This document shows positions 1 through 13,886 of a DNA stretch of 64,000 nucleotides, one piece after another. Source of the DNA: Caenispirillum bisanense. Its GTDB lineage: Bacteria; Pseudomonadota; Alphaproteobacteria; Rhodospirillales; Rhodospirillaceae. Numbering within the stretch: position 1 is the stretch's first letter; every line of letters starts with the position of its first letter. The position numbers were made by a program, and so were the translations under genes. The DNA is taken from the NCBI RefSeq assembly GCF_900230255.1, contig NZ_OCNJ01000004.1, positions 310,001 through 374,000 of the forward strand, in the 5' to 3' direction. The notes beneath the pieces are model-generated. The model saw only the letters and a list, made by a program, of their open reading frames with translations, ran no database searches and was not told the origin of the DNA.

Positions 1-101
1 CTCTCCCCTGCGGCCACGGCGGGCCGTTCTTTTCGTTGTATACGTCGATGCATAGCGATGGCCACGAAAAAGGCCGGTCCAGGGGGACCGGCCCGCGGGG
101 C

Positions 102-308
102 CTACTTGCCGATGAGGACGTCCGACGCCTTGATGATGGCGGTGACCGTGTCGCCCTCCTTCAGACCGAGGTCGGCGGCGGCATCGGCGGTGATGGTGGA
201 GGTGACGGTCAGGCCGTTGCCGACGTCGATCTTCACCGTGGCGGTGGACGGACCCTTGGCGATGGCCGTGATGGTTCCGGGGATGGTGTTGCGCGCACTG
301 ATCTTCAT
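102..308 (-). CDS. Single TOBE/Mop-domain molybdate-binding protein (molbindin)
   Basis: The 68-residue product is essentially one TOBE (Mop) domain: it opens MKISARNTIPGTITAI, continues with the VKIDVGNGLTVTSTIT strand pattern and ends in KASDVLIGK. Such stand-alone Mop proteins form cytoplasmic rings that bind or buffer molybdate or tungstate. The ATG at 308 is chosen over a longer in-frame start at 404 because GGAGGG sits seven bases upstream and the residues ahead of it do not resemble the domain. A ModE-like palindrome lies 37-62 bases upstream, and the next gene upstream encodes a ModE-type DNA-binding domain, so sensing and DNA binding appear to be carried on two separate polypeptides. 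Family assignment is firm; the exact anion is inferred from the family. Confidence 0.88.
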   Translation of the reverse strand: MKISARNTIPGTITAIAKGPSTATVKIDVGNGLTVTSTITADAAADLGLKEGDTVTAIIKASDVLIGK

Positions 309-344
309 ACGATGACCCTCCGTCGGACAAGGCGGCTGCGCGCC

Positions 345-370
345 TTTCATATACGCGCCGATATAGCGCT
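345..370 (-). promoter_or_regulatory. Candidate ModE-type operator upstream of the Mop gene
   Basis: On the minus strand the sequence reads CGCTATAT, seven bases, then TATATG. This resembles the AT-rich CGnTATAT half-sites of ModE boxes. It stands out as an AT-rich island in GC-rich DNA, between the Mop gene and the ModE-like gene. The match is by eye and imperfect, and no binding data are implied. Confidence 0.45.
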
Positions 371-437
371 CTTCCTGGGTACACGCTGCCTGCAGCGCGG
401 GCAAGCGGATTCTTCGCCTACGGATTGTGCAAACGGC

Positions 438-797
438 TCAGGAGGTCTTCAGAAGCGCCTGCAGCGCCTCGGTTTCCACCGTCATGGCGGCCTCGGCCTT
501 GCGCTGCATGGTGCGGTAGAGATCGAGCACGGTGCGCCCCTCCGCGGTCAGCCGGGCGCCGCCGCCGCGCTGGCCGCCGGCCACCGATTCGACCAGCGGC
601 CGCGCGAAATGGCCGTTGGTCTCGTCCACCAGCAGCCAGGCCCGGCGATAGCTCATGCCCATGGCACGGGCGGCGGCGGAGATGGAGCCGTGGGCGTCGA
701 TCTGCTCCAGCAGGTCCATGCGCCCCGGCCCGAGCACGAGGGCGCCGCCGCGCTTGAAGCGCAGGCGCAGGCGCAAGCGGTCGGCGGGCTCGGTCAT
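438..797 (-). CDS. ModE-type winged-helix regulator lacking a TOBE domain
   Basis: The protein has 119 residues when started at the ATG at 797 (MTEPADRLRLRLR). It matches the N-terminal LysR-like winged-helix domain of ModE throughout: LLEQIDAHGSISAAARAMG followed by MSYRRAWLLVDETN is the helix-turn-helix, and the wing has the GGQRGGGARLT pattern. The molybdate-binding TOBE repeats found at the C-terminus of Escherichia coli ModE are absent; the protein stops after a short alpha-helical dimerisation tail. It probably represses or activates molybdate-related genes, perhaps with the adjacent Mop protein as sensor, which is an inference from adjacency. An in-frame GTG or ATG further upstream (854) would add an unrelated Arg/Pro-rich leader and is not favoured. 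Confidence 0.82.
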   Translation of the reverse strand: MTEPADRLRLRLRFKRGGALVLGPGRMDLLEQIDAHGSISAAARAMGMSYRRAWLLVDETNGHFARPLVESVAGGQRGGGARLTAEGRTVLDLYRTMQRKAEAAMTVETEALQALLKTS

Positions 798-897
798 GGG
801 CGGGCGGGCGGCGGGCGACGGATCATGCCGCGAGCATGCCACCCGCCGCGGCAAAGGGAAAGCCCGCGCGGCGTCACGCGCCGCCCAGGCTCCGGCG

Positions 898-3887
<2,990 letters not shown>

Positions 3888-3910
3888 GCGCAGGAAGGGG
3901 AAGCCCGAAC

Positions 3911-5110
3911 ATGAACATTCATGAGTATCAGGCGAAGCAGATCCTCGCGAAGTACGGCGTGCCGATTCTCGAGGGTGGCGTCGCCTACACCGCCGACGAG
4001 GCCGCGACGGTCGCCAAGCAGCTGCCCGGCCCGGTCTACGTGGTGAAGAGCCAGATCCACGCCGGCGGCCGCGGCAAGGGCAAGTTCAAGGAAGCCGAAG
4101 CGGGCGACAAGGGCGGCGTGCGCGTCGTCAAGTCGCCGGCCGAAGTGGCCGAGAACGCCAAGCAGATGATCGGCAAGACGCTCGTCACCCACCAGACCGG
4201 CCCGGTCGGCAAGGAAGTGAAGCGCGTCTACATCGAGGCCGGCTGCGACATCAAGCGCGAGCTGTACCTCGCCATGCTGGTGGACCGCGCCACCTCGCGC
4301 ATCTCGATCATGGCGTCGACCGAAGGCGGCATGGACATCGAGGAAGTGGCCGCCCACACCCCGGAAAAGATCGTCGTCCAGACCATCGATCCGGCCTCGG
4401 GCATCTCGGGCTTCCACTGCCGCAACATCGCCTTCAAGCTGCAGCTCGAAGGCAAGCAGGTCGGTGCCTTCACGAAGCTGCTGACGGCGCTCTACACCTG
4501 CTTCACCGAGACCGACGCCTCCATGCTGGAGATCAACCCGCTCGTCGTCACCGGCGACGGCGCGGTGATCCCGCTGGACTGCAAGATGAACTTCGATCCG
4601 AACGCCCTCTACCGGCACAAGGACATCGAAGAGATGCGCGACGAGTCCGAAGAGGATCCGTCGGAAATCGAAGCGTCCAAGCACAGCCTGAACTACATCA
4701 AGCTCGACGGTTCCATCGGCTGCATGGTGAACGGCGCCGGCCTCGCCATGGCGACCATGGACATCATCAAGCTGTACGGCGGTTCGCCCGCCAACTTCCT
4801 GGACGTCGGCGGCGGTGCCACGAAGGAGCGCGTCACCGCGGCCTTCAAGATCATCCTGTCCGATCCGAACGTCGAGGGCATCCTGGTCAACATCTTCGGC
4901 GGCATCATGCGCTGCGACGTGATCGCCGAGGGCGTCGTCGCCGCGGCCCGCGAAGTCAGCCTGAACGTGCCGCTGGTGGTGCGCCTGGAAGGCACCAACG
5001 TCGAACTCGGCAAGAAGATCATGGCCGAGTCGGGCCTGCCCATCATCGCCGCCGACAACCTGGCGGATGCCGCTGAAAAGGTCGTCAAGGCCGTGAAGGA
5101 GGCCGCGTAA
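3911..5110 (+). CDS. sucC: Succinyl-CoA synthetase (ADP-forming), beta subunit
   Basis: ATP-grasp subunit of succinyl-CoA synthetase, which makes ATP or GTP while converting succinyl-CoA to succinate. The 399-residue length is typical. It starts [18 protein letters not shown], has the nucleotide-binding [12 protein letters not shown] near residue 46, and the conserved C-terminal glycine-rich stretches FLDVGGGA and [13 protein letters not shown] 3911 follows the mdh stop by 23 bases, and sucD begins two bases after its stop, which implies coordinated synthesis of the two subunits. A start further upstream in the same frame would read through the end of mdh and is rejected. Confidence 0.97.
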   Translation: MNIHEYQAKQILAKYGVPILEGGVAYTADEAATVAKQLPGPVYVVKSQIHAGGRGKGKFKEAEAGDKGGVRVVKSPAEVAENAKQMIGKTLVTHQTGPVGKEVKRVYIEAGCDIKRELYLAMLVDRATSRISIMASTEGGMDIEEVAAHTPEKIVVQTIDPASGISGFHCRNIAFKLQLEGKQVGAFTKLLTALYTCFTETDASMLEINPLVVTGDGAVIPLDCKMNFDPNALYRHKDIEEMRDESEEDPSEIEASKHSLNYIKLDGSIGCMVNGAGLAMATMDIIKLYGGSPANFLDVGGGATKERVTAAFKIILSDPNVEGILVNIFGGIMRCDVIAEGVVAAAREVSLNVPLVVRLEGTNVELGKKIMAESGLPIIAADNLADAAEKVVKAVKEAA

Positions 5111-5112
5111 TC

Positions 5113-5988
5113 ATGGCTGTTCTGATCAACAAGGACACGAAGGTCATCTGCCAGGGCTTCACCGGCTCGCAGGGCACCTTCCACTCCGAACAGGCGATCG
5201 CCTACGGCACCAAGATGGTCGGCGGCGTGACCCCCGGTAAGGGCGGCACCAAGCACCTCGACCTGCCGGTGTTCGACACCGTCGGCGAGGCCAAGGAAGC
5301 CACCGGCGCCAACGCGACCGTCATCTACGTGCCGCCGCCGTTCGCCGCCGACGCCATCCTCGAGGCGATCGACGCCGAGATCGAGCTGGCCGTCTGCATC
5401 ACCGAGGGCATTCCGGTGCTCGACATGGTGAAGGTGAAGCGCGCCCTGGTGAACTCCAAGACCCGCCTCGTCGGTCCGAACTGCCCGGGCGTCATCACGC
5501 CGGGCGAGTGCAAGATCGGCATCATGCCGGGCCACATCCACCAGCGCGGCAAGATCGGCGTCGTGTCCCGCTCGGGCACCCTGACCTACGAGGCGGTCGC
5601 GCAGACCACCGCGGCGGGCCTGGGCCAGTCCACCTGCATCGGCATCGGCGGTGACCCGGTCAACGGCACCAACTTCATCGACTGCCTGGAGATGTTCCTC
5701 AAGGATCCCGAGACCGAGGGCATCATCATGATCGGTGAGATCGGTGGTTCGGCCGAAGAGGAAGCCGCCGAGTTCGTGAAGCAGTCGTCGGTGAAGAAGC
5801 CGATGGTCGGCTTCATCGCCGGCGTCACCGCCCCGCCGGGCAAGCGCATGGGCCATGCCGGTGCGATCATCTCCGGCGGCAAGGGCACCGCGGGCGACAA
5901 GATGGAGGCCATGAAGTCGGCCGGCATCCTCGTCGCGGACAGCCCGGCGGCCCTCGGCTCGACCATGCTGAAGGCGATGAAGGGCTGA
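5113..5988 (+). CDS. sucD: Succinyl-CoA synthetase, alpha subunit
   Basis: CoA-binding subunit that carries the phosphohistidine intermediate. The 291-residue protein shows the N-terminal CoA-binding [10 protein letters not shown] (residues 15-24), [12 protein letters not shown] (121-132), [10 protein letters not shown] and the active-site His248 in [15 protein letters not shown]. It begins two bases after sucC, as expected for stoichiometric partners. A perfect nine-base-pair GC hairpin follows 31 bases downstream, before sucA. Confidence 0.97.
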   Translation: MAVLINKDTKVICQGFTGSQGTFHSEQAIAYGTKMVGGVTPGKGGTKHLDLPVFDTVGEAKEATGANATVIYVPPPFAADAILEAIDAEIELAVCITEGIPVLDMVKVKRALVNSKTRLVGPNCPGVITPGECKIGIMPGHIHQRGKIGVVSRSGTLTYEAVAQTTAAGLGQSTCIGIGGDPVNGTNFIDCLEMFLKDPETEGIIMIGEIGGSAEEEAAEFVKQSSVKKPMVGFIAGVTAPPGKRMGHAGAIISGGKGTAGDKMEAMKSAGILVADSPAALGSTMLKAMKG

Positions 5989-6019
5989 CAACAGGCCCCA
6001 TCCGCCGACTGACGGTCAC

Positions 6020-6042
6020 GCGCGCGGGGTCCTCCCGCGCGC
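6020..6042 (+). terminator. Strong intercistronic hairpin between sucD and sucA
   Basis: A perfect inverted repeat: GCGCGCGGG (6020-6028), loop GTCCT, CCCGCGCGC (6034-6042). No T run follows, so it is not a classical intrinsic terminator. More likely it stabilises the 3' end of the mdh-sucCD message or causes partial termination ahead of sucA. The structure is seen directly; its role is inferred. Confidence 0.5.
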
Positions 6043-6140
6043 GCAGCCACACTAGGTAGGAAACCACGGAGACCCGGCGCGGCCCCCACCACCGGGTGGA
6101 CAGGGCCGCGCCGGCGCTCCAAGCCAAGAGAGCCGGAGCT

Positions 6141-9083
6141 TTGGAAGCTTCTTTCCTGACTGGCGCGAACGCCATCTTCATCGCCGAGCTCTACGAGCGT
6201 TGGCTCGACGATCCCTCGTCCGTCGATCAGAGCTGGCAGGCGTTCTTCGCCGAGCTGCACGACGATCCGGAGCTGATCCGCGGTGATCGGCACGGCGGCA
6301 GCTGGGCGCCGGAAGGCCGCGCCAAGGTCATCGGCGCCGTCGACCCGGAGGAGGCCGCAGCGGCCGCCGCCAAGAAGAAGAAAGAAGCCGGCAAGGGCAC
6401 CGGCGGTGTGTCGACCGAGGAGGTGCGCGCGCGCACCCTCGATTCGATCCGCGCCCTCATGCTCATCCGCGCCTATCGTGTCCGCGGCCACCTGATGGCC
6501 AACCTGGACCCGCTCGGCCTCATCCAGCCGGCGCCGCACCCCGAGCTGGACTACAAGACCTACGGCTTCACCGAGAAGGATCTCGACCGCGAGATCTTCA
6601 TCGACAACGTGCTCGGCCTGGAGACCGCCAAGCTGCGCGTCATCCTCGACGTCGTGCAGCAGACCTACTGCGGCCCCGTCGGCGTCGAGTTCATGCACAT
6701 CCAGGACCCCGACCAGAAGGCCTGGATCCAGCGACGCATGGAAAGCTCGCGCAGCCATGCCGACTTCTCCGACCTCGGCCGCAAGACCATCCTCGAGCGC
6801 CTGACGGCCGCCGAGGGCTTCGAGAAGTTCCTGCAGGTCAAGTACACCGGCACCAAGCGCTTCGGCCTGGAAGGCGGCGAGAGCATCATCCCCGCCATCG
6901 AGCAGGTGCTGAAGCGCGGCAGCCAGCTGGGCGTCGAGGAAGTGGTGTTCGGCATGGCCCACCGCGGCCGCCTGAACGTGCTGACCTCCATCCTGCAGAA
7001 GCCCTACCAGGCGCTGTTCTCCGAGTTCCAGGGCAATCCTGCGAACCCCGAGGACGTGCAGGGCTCGGGCGACGTGAAGTACCACCTGGGCACCTCCGCC
7101 GACCGCGAGTTCGACGGCAAGAAGGTCCACCTGTCGCTGCAGGCGAACCCGTCGCACCTGGAAGTGGTCGACCCCGTGGTGCTCGGCAAGGTCCGTGCCA
7201 AGCAGCAGCAGCTGGCCGACGCCGACCGCAAGAAGGTGCTCGCGGTGCTGCTGCACGGTGACGCCGCCTTCGCCGGCCAGGGCATCGTGGCCGAGTGCTT
7301 CGGCCTGTCGCAGCTCAAGGGCTACCGCACCGGCGGCACCATCCACTTCATCATCAACAACCAGATCGGCTTCACCACGGCGCCGCAGTACAGCCGCTCG
7401 GGCACCTACAGCTCCGACATCGCCAAGATGGTGCAGGCCCCGATCCTGCACGTGAACGGCGACGATCCGGAAGCGGTGGTGTTCGCCGCCCGCGTCGCCA
7501 TGGAATACCGCCAGGAGTTCGCCGCCGACGTGGTGGTGGACATGATCTGCTACCGCCGCCACGGCCACAACGAATCGGACGAGCCGGCATTCACCCAGCC
7601 GCTGATGTACAAGAACATCGGCGGGCGCAAGACCACGCGCGACGTCTACGCCGACAAGCTGGTGAGCGAGAACGTGGTGAGCGCCGACGAAGCCGCGGCC
7701 ATGGCCGACGACTTCAACGCCCGCCTCGAGCAGGACTTCCAGGCCGCCAACGCCTACAAGCCCAACAAGGCCGACTGGCTGGAAGGCAAGTGGAAGGGCC
7801 TGATGCAGGCCACCGGCGAGGAAGAGTACCGTACCGAAGCGACGGACGTCGAAATGGACGTCCTGAAGGAAGTCGGCAAGGCACTGTCCACCCCGCCCGA
7901 GGGCTTCGACGTCAACCGCAAGATCCTGCGTCAGATGAAGCAGAAGGCGGAGATGTTCGAGTCCGGCGAAGGCATCGACTGGGCCACCGGCGAAGCGCTC
8001 GCCTTCGGCACCCTGATGGTGGAAGGCGCGCCCATTCGCCTGTCCGGCCAGGACGCCGGCCGCGGCACCTTCTCGCAGCGTCACTCGGTGCTGGTCGACC
8101 AGAGCAGCGAAGAAACCTACGTGCCGCTCAACCACATCCGTGAGGGGCAGGCCAAGTACGAGGTCATCGACAGCCCGCTGTCCGAGGTCTCCGTGCTCGG
8201 CTTCGACTACGGCTACTCGCTGCAGGAGCCCAACGGCCTGACCCTGTGGGAAGGCCAGTTCGGCGACTTCGCCAACGGCGCGCAGGTGATCTTCGACCAG
8301 TTCATCAGCTCGGGCGAGTCCAAGTGGCTGCGCATGTCCGGCCTGGTGGTGCTGCTGCCGCACGGCTACGAAGGCCAGGGCCCCGAGCACTCCTCGGCCC
8401 GCCCGGAGCGCTTCCTGCAGATGTGCGCGGAAGACAACATGCAGGTGTGCAACATCACCACGCCGGCCAACTACTTCCACGCCCTGCGCCGCCAGATCCG
8501 CCGCAACTTCCGCAAGCCGCTCATCGTCTTCACGCCGAAGTCGCTGCTGCGCCACAAGCTGGCGGTGTCCAAGCTGGAGGACTTCGGCCCCGGTTCGCGC
8601 TTCCGCCGCGTGATGCCGGAATTCGACGAGAGCCTGGTCGCCGACGACAAGATCAAGCGCGTCGTGCTGTGCTCGGGCAAGGTCTACTACGACCTGCTGC
8701 AGTACCGCCTCGACAACAAGGTCGACGACGTCGCCATCATCCGCGTCGAGCAGCTCTATCCGTGGCCGAAGGAAACGCTGGTCGCCCAGCTGTCGCGCTA
8801 CAAGAACGCCGAGGTCGTGTGGTGCCAGGAAGAGCCCGCCAACATGGGCTACTGGCAGTTCGTCGACCGCCGGCTGGAGTTCGCCCTGGAAGAGATCGAC
8901 GGCCACGCCGCCAAGCGCGCCACCTACGTGGGTCGCAAGGCGTCGGCCTCGCCGGCCACCGGCCTGTTCAAGAACCACGTCGCCGAGCAGACCTGGCTGG
9001 TCGAGACGGCCATGGCGGGTGACCTGGGCAAGGTGCCGGTGCCCTTCCAGCGCATCACGCAGCTGAGCAAGATCGGCCAGTAA
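6141..9083 (+). CDS. sucA: 2-oxoglutarate dehydrogenase E1 component
   Basis: Thiamine-diphosphate-dependent E1 that decarboxylates 2-oxoglutarate and transfers succinyl to the E2 lipoyl arm. The frame encodes about 980 residues and has the family landmarks in order: [18 protein letters not shown] at the N-terminus, the KGTGG-containing flexible segment, [11 protein letters not shown], the TPP motif [10 protein letters not shown] with IIHNNQIGF-like [21 protein letters not shown], and [20 protein letters not shown] near the C-terminal third. The TTG at 6141 is preferred because homologues begin MEASFL- or similar; a GTG at 6096 in the same frame would add 15 residues. No ATG is available. sucB follows after 40 bases. 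Confidence 0.96.
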   Translation: MEASFLTGANAIFIAELYERWLDDPSSVDQSWQAFFAELHDDPELIRGDRHGGSWAPEGRAKVIGAVDPEEAAAAAAKKKKEAGKGTGGVSTEEVRARTLDSIRALMLIRAYRVRGHLMANLDPLGLIQPAPHPELDYKTYGFTEKDLDREIFIDNVLGLETAKLRVILDVVQQTYCGPVGVEFMHIQDPDQKAWIQRRMESSRSHADFSDLGRKTILERLTAAEGFEKFLQVKYTGTKRFGLEGGESIIPAIEQVLKRGSQLGVEEVVFGMAHRGRLNVLTSILQKPYQALFSEFQGNPANPEDVQGSGDVKYHLGTSADREFDGKKVHLSLQANPSHLEVVDPVVLGKVRAKQQQLADADRKKVLAVLLHGDAAFAGQGIVAECFGLSQLKGYRTGGTIHFIINNQIGFTTAPQYSRSGTYSSDIAKMVQAPILHVNGDDPEAVVFAARVAMEYRQEFAADVVVDMICYRRHGHNESDEPAFTQPLMYKNIGGRKTTRDVYADKLVSENVVSADEAAAMADDFNARLEQDFQAANAYKPNKADWLEGKWKGLMQATGEEEYRTEATDVEMDVLKEVGKALSTPPEGFDVNRKILRQMKQKAEMFESGEGIDWATGEALAFGTLMVEGAPIRLSGQDAGRGTFSQRHSVLVDQSSEETYVPLNHIREGQAKYEVIDSPLSEVSVLGFDYGYSLQEPNGLTLWEGQFGDFANGAQVIFDQFISSGESKWLRMSGLVVLLPHGYEGQGPEHSSARPERFLQMCAEDNMQVCNITTPANYFHALRRQIRRNFRKPLIVFTPKSLLRHKLAVSKLEDFGPGSRFRRVMPEFDESLVADDKIKRVVLCSGKVYYDLLQYRLDNKVDDVAIIRVEQLYPWPKETLVAQLSRYKNAEVVWCQEEPANMGYWQFVDRRLEFALEEIDGHAAKRATYVGRKASASPATGLFKNHVAEQTWLVETAMAGDLGKVPVPFQRITQLSKIGQ

Positions 9084-9123
9084 GGCCGCCACTTCAACGA
9101 CGAGATTTCATTCGAGGAAACCC

Positions 9124-10401
9124 ATGGCCACCGAAATCAAAGTGCCCGCCCTGGGCGAGTCCGTCTCCGAGGCGACGGTCGCGAAGTGGTTCAAGAAGGT
9201 CGGCGAGGCGGTCAACGCCGACGAGCCGCTGGTCGAGCTGGAAACCGACAAGGTCACCGTGGAAGTGCCGGCGCCCGCCTCCGGCACCATCCAGGAGATC
9301 GCCGCCGACGAAGGCGCCGAAGTCAGCGTCGGTGCGCTGCTCGGCGTGATCGCCGAGGGTGCGGTCGCCGCCGCGCCGGCCAAGAAGGACGCCCCGAAGG
9401 CCGAGGAGAAGAAGCCCGAGCCGAAGCCGCAGCCCGAGCCCGCCAAGGCCGCCGCGCCGCAGGCCAGCCAGGCCCCCGCCGGCGGCAAGGCCAACCTCGA
9501 CTACCCGCTGGCGCCGGCCGTGCGCAAGCTGGTGGAAGAGAACAACCTGGACGCCGCCGCCATCCCGGCGACCGGCAAGGACGGCCGTCTGACCAAGGAA
9601 GACGTGCAGGCCTACATGGCCGGCGGCAAGAAGGCCGCTCCGGCCGCTGCCGCCGCTGCGCCGGCCGGCGTGGTGTGGGGCGAGGGCCGCGAGGCCGGCG
9701 AGCGCGAGGAAAAGGTCAAGATGACCCGCCTGCGCCGCCGCATCGCCGAGCGCCTGAAGGAAGCGCAGAACACCGCCGCCATGCTGACCACCTTCAACGA
9801 GGTGGACATGACCAACATCATGGCCCTGCGCAACCAGTACAAGGACGTCTTCGAGAAGAAGCACGGCGTGAAGCTCGGCTTCATGTCCTTCTTCGCCAAG
9901 GCCTGCGTGCAGGCCCTGCAGGAGATCCCGGCGGTCAACGGCGAGATCGCCGGCGACAGCATCATCTACAAGAACCACTACGACATCGGCGTCGCCGTCG
10001 GCACGCCGCAGGGTCTGGTGGTGCCGGTGGTGCGCGACTGCGACACCATGAACTTCGCCGAGATCGAGAAGAAGATCGGCGAGTTCGGCAAGCGCGCCCG
10101 CGACGGCAAGCTGACCATGGAAGAGATGTCGGGCGGCACCTTCACCATCTCCAACGGTGGTGTCTACGGCTCGCTCCTCTCGACGCCGATCCTCAACACC
10201 CCGCAGTCGGGCATCCTGGGCATGCACAAGACCCAGATGCGCCCGATGGTGATGCCGGACGGCTCCATCCAGGCCCGCCCGATGATGTACCTGGCGCTGT
10301 CCTACGACCACCGCATCATCGACGGCAAGGAAGCCGTGACCTTCCTCGTGCGCGTGAAGGAGTGCATCGAGGATCCGGCGCGCCTGCTGTTCGACGTCTG
10401 A
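9124..10401 (+). CDS. sucB: Dihydrolipoamide succinyltransferase (E2 of OGDH)
   Basis: Core E2 subunit of the 2-oxoglutarate dehydrogenase complex. The 425-residue protein has one lipoyl domain with the modified Lys43 in [11 protein letters not shown], an Ala/Pro/Lys-rich linker (about 80-125), a peripheral-subunit-binding domain (about 128-165, [16 protein letters not shown]), a second linker, and the catalytic acyltransferase domain with the His396/Asp400 motif in YDHRIIDGK. Start ATG 9124 has GAGGAAA upstream. The single lipoyl domain matches SucB rather than pyruvate dehydrogenase E2. An 11-base-pair hairpin separates it from lpd. Confidence 0.97.
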   Translation: MATEIKVPALGESVSEATVAKWFKKVGEAVNADEPLVELETDKVTVEVPAPASGTIQEIAADEGAEVSVGALLGVIAEGAVAAAPAKKDAPKAEEKKPEPKPQPEPAKAAAPQASQAPAGGKANLDYPLAPAVRKLVEENNLDAAAIPATGKDGRLTKEDVQAYMAGGKKAAPAAAAAAPAGVVWGEGREAGEREEKVKMTRLRRRIAERLKEAQNTAAMLTTFNEVDMTNIMALRNQYKDVFEKKHGVKLGFMSFFAKACVQALQEIPAVNGEIAGDSIIYKNHYDIGVAVGTPQGLVVPVVRDCDTMNFAEIEKKIGEFGKRARDGKLTMEEMSGGTFTISNGGVYGSLLSTPILNTPQSGILGMHKTQMRPMVMPDGSIQARPMMYLALSYDHRIIDGKEAVTFLVRVKECIEDPARLLFDV

Positions 10402-10412
10402 TCGACCGGCGA

Positions 10413-10436
10413 GGCCGGAGCCCCCGGGCTCCGGCC
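10413..10436 (+). terminator. GC hairpin between sucB and lpd
   Basis: GGCCGGAGCCC (10413-10423) and GGGCTCCGGCC (10426-10436) form a perfect 11-base-pair stem with almost no loop (about nine pairs are sterically usable). It is followed by TTCGTG rather than a full T run. It lies 12 bases after the sucB stop and 97 bases before lpd, so it may act as a partial terminator or message stabiliser that sets lpd expression apart from sucAB. Confidence 0.55.
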
Positions 10437-10532
10437 TTCGTGCCCCTGCCCCGGCACCACGTTGTCCCGCCCCCGCTGTTCTCCATGCGCAGTGCATGAC
10501 GGGCGAAAGAACCAGGAAACGGACAGACAGAC

Positions 10533-11936
<1,404 letters not shown>

Positions 11937-11958
11937 TCGGCTGACGCTGACAGGATCA

Positions 11959-11996
11959 GGGCGCGGCAGGCGACAGCCTCCGCGCCCTTTTTCTTT
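11959..11996 (+). terminator. Rho-independent terminator after lpd
   Basis: GGGCGCGG pairs with CCGCGCCC, and an inner AGGC/GCCT stem is capped by GACA. TTTTTCTTT follows immediately on the plus strand, 22 bases after the lpd stop. It has all the hallmarks of an intrinsic terminator ending the TCA operon. Confidence 0.9.
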
Positions 11997-12007
11997 GGCA
12001 CGCGGTA

Positions 12008-12043
12008 GTGATGCGAGGGAGGGGAGGCCCTCCCTCGCATCAC
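12008..12043. terminator. Perfect 16-bp inverted repeat between convergent lpd and ubiH-like gene
   Basis: GTGATGCGAGGGAGGG (12008-12023), loop GAGG, and its exact complement (12028-12043). It sits three bases beyond the stop codon of the minus-strand monooxygenase gene, so it probably ends or protects that transcript. Neither side has a T tract, which weakens the case for intrinsic termination. Confidence 0.55.
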
Positions 12044-12046
12044 CCC

Positions 12047-13264
12047 TTAAAGGGCCTCACCCTTCATGAGCTTGGGCAGGATGCCCACCTGCCCCATGGC
12101 GTGGCGCATGAAGAACTTCTTCGCGGGGTCGATCTTGTTCACCACGGCCATGCCGATGTCGCGCGCCAGGCGCAGCGGGGCGATGTCGTTGGAGAACAGG
12201 CGCACGATGGCGTCGGTCAGGCCCAGCATGAGCAGGTTGTCGAACCGCCGCAGGCGCTGGTAGTCGTCGAGCACCGTCGTGGTGCCGACGTCGAGGCCGA
12301 GGCGGTGGGCCTCCACGATCTTCTCCGCCAGCACCGCCACGTCGCGCAGGCCGAAGTTCATGCCCTGGCCGGCGACGGGGTGCATCCCGTGGGCGGCGTC
12401 GCCGATAAGGGCGAGGCGGCGGTCGGTGTAGCGGCGGGCGAACTGCAGGGTCAGCGGATAGCTGAACTTGCGGCTCACCACCTTCACCTCGCCGAGGAAA
12501 TCGCCGAAGCGCTTCATCAGCTCGGCCTGGAAGGTGGCGTCGTCGAGCGCCATCAACTCGTCGACCAGAGCGCGGCGCTCGGTCCATACCAGCGAGGAGT
12601 GGTGGCCGTCCTTCAGCGGCAGGATGGCGAAGGGGCCGGCGGGCAGGAAGTGCTCGTGGGCGATGTTCTGGTGATGGCGCTCGTGCCACACCGTGAAGAC
12701 GATGCCGTTCTGGTGGTAGTCCCAGCCGTGGATGGGAATGCCGGCGGCTTCGCGGGTGGGCGAGCGGCGGCCGTCGGCGGCGATCACCAGCTTGGCGCGG
12801 ATGATGCGGCCGTCTTCCAGCTCCGCCGTCACCCCGTCGGGGCCGCGGTCGAGGGTTTCCACGGAATGCGGCGCGAGCCAGGTTGCGGCCGGCAGTTCCT
12901 CCAGGCGGCGGAAGATGGCGCGGCGCATGACGCGGTTTTCCGCCATGAAGCCGAGCGGCTGCCCCTCTTCCAGCAGCTGGTAGTGGTAGTGCAGGAACAG
13001 CAGGCTGTCGCCGTCGGCGACGCGGATCTGTTCGATGGTGCCGACGTCGTCGGCCATGTGGCGCCACACGCCGATGGTGTCGAGCACCTTCTGGCAGGCC
13101 AACGCCACGGCGGAGCAGCGGCCGTCGTATCCTTCCTCCACCAGCGCCGTCTGCTCGTCGCGGTCGACGACGATGCAGGGCACGCCGTGGTGCGCCAGCG
13201 CGCAGGCCATGCTGCCGCCCACCAGCCCGCCGCCGATGATGAGGACGTCCGTCCGAAGCTCCAT
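12047..13264 (-). CDS. FAD-dependent ring hydroxylase of the UbiH/UbiF/Coq6 family
   Basis: A 405-residue class A flavin monooxygenase. It has the N-terminal dinucleotide fold DVLIIGGGLVGGSMACALA, the DG-type mid-domain, and the FAD-binding LIGDAAHGMHPVAGQGMNFG that is diagnostic of ubiquinone-biosynthesis hydroxylases. Such enzymes hydroxylate the ubiquinone ring at C5, C6 or C1 on the cytoplasmic face of the membrane. Which carbon is used cannot be told from sequence, because alphaproteobacterial members (UbiH, UbiL, UbiM) differ. ATG 13264 follows AGGAG at good spacing; an upstream in-frame start at 13360 lacks one. It is monocistronic and divergent from glnK. Confidence 0.9.
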   Translation of the reverse strand: MELRTDVLIIGGGLVGGSMACALAHHGVPCIVVDRDEQTALVEEGYDGRCSAVALACQKVLDTIGVWRHMADDVGTIEQIRVADGDSLLFLHYHYQLLEEGQPLGFMAENRVMRRAIFRRLEELPAATWLAPHSVETLDRGPDGVTAELEDGRIIRAKLVIAADGRRSPTREAAGIPIHGWDYHQNGIVFTVWHERHHQNIAHEHFLPAGPFAILPLKDGHHSSLVWTERRALVDELMALDDATFQAELMKRFGDFLGEVKVVSRKFSYPLTLQFARRYTDRRLALIGDAAHGMHPVAGQGMNFGLRDVAVLAEKIVEAHRLGLDVGTTTVLDDYQRLRRFDNLLMLGLTDAIVRLFSNDIAPLRLARDIGMAVVNKIDPAKKFFMRHAMGQVGILPKLMKGEAL

Positions 13265-13479
13265 GATCCGCTCCTGCCTGATCGCGCCGCTGCGTCTGCC
13301 CCTGATACGGCGGCGATTTGAGCCCCGACCACCCGGTTTGTCCAGTCCTGCCATGCACATCGGGGGCTTCTGCCCGAAATTTGCGCAGAATGATCTTCAT
13401 GCACAAAAGCGAGGCACGGCAGCGCGTGCGGCGATGGACGGCGGCGCGGCGACTCAAGCCCTTGCGGCCACCCCCGGCG

Positions 13480-13875
<396 letters not shown>

Positions 13876-13886
13876 CGACCGCAGCC

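Noticed and set aside
5586-9092. Very long open frame on the minus strand opposite sucD and sucA
   Set aside because: It is the antisense of clearly coding sucD/sucA; the product is His/Val/Leu/Gly-rich low complexity with no domain. Such frames are common in GC-rich genes.
13381-13410. TGCGCA ... TGCACA as an NtrC site before glnK
   Set aside because: The two halves are direct rather than inverted, and the spacing differs from the 17-base NtrC dyad.
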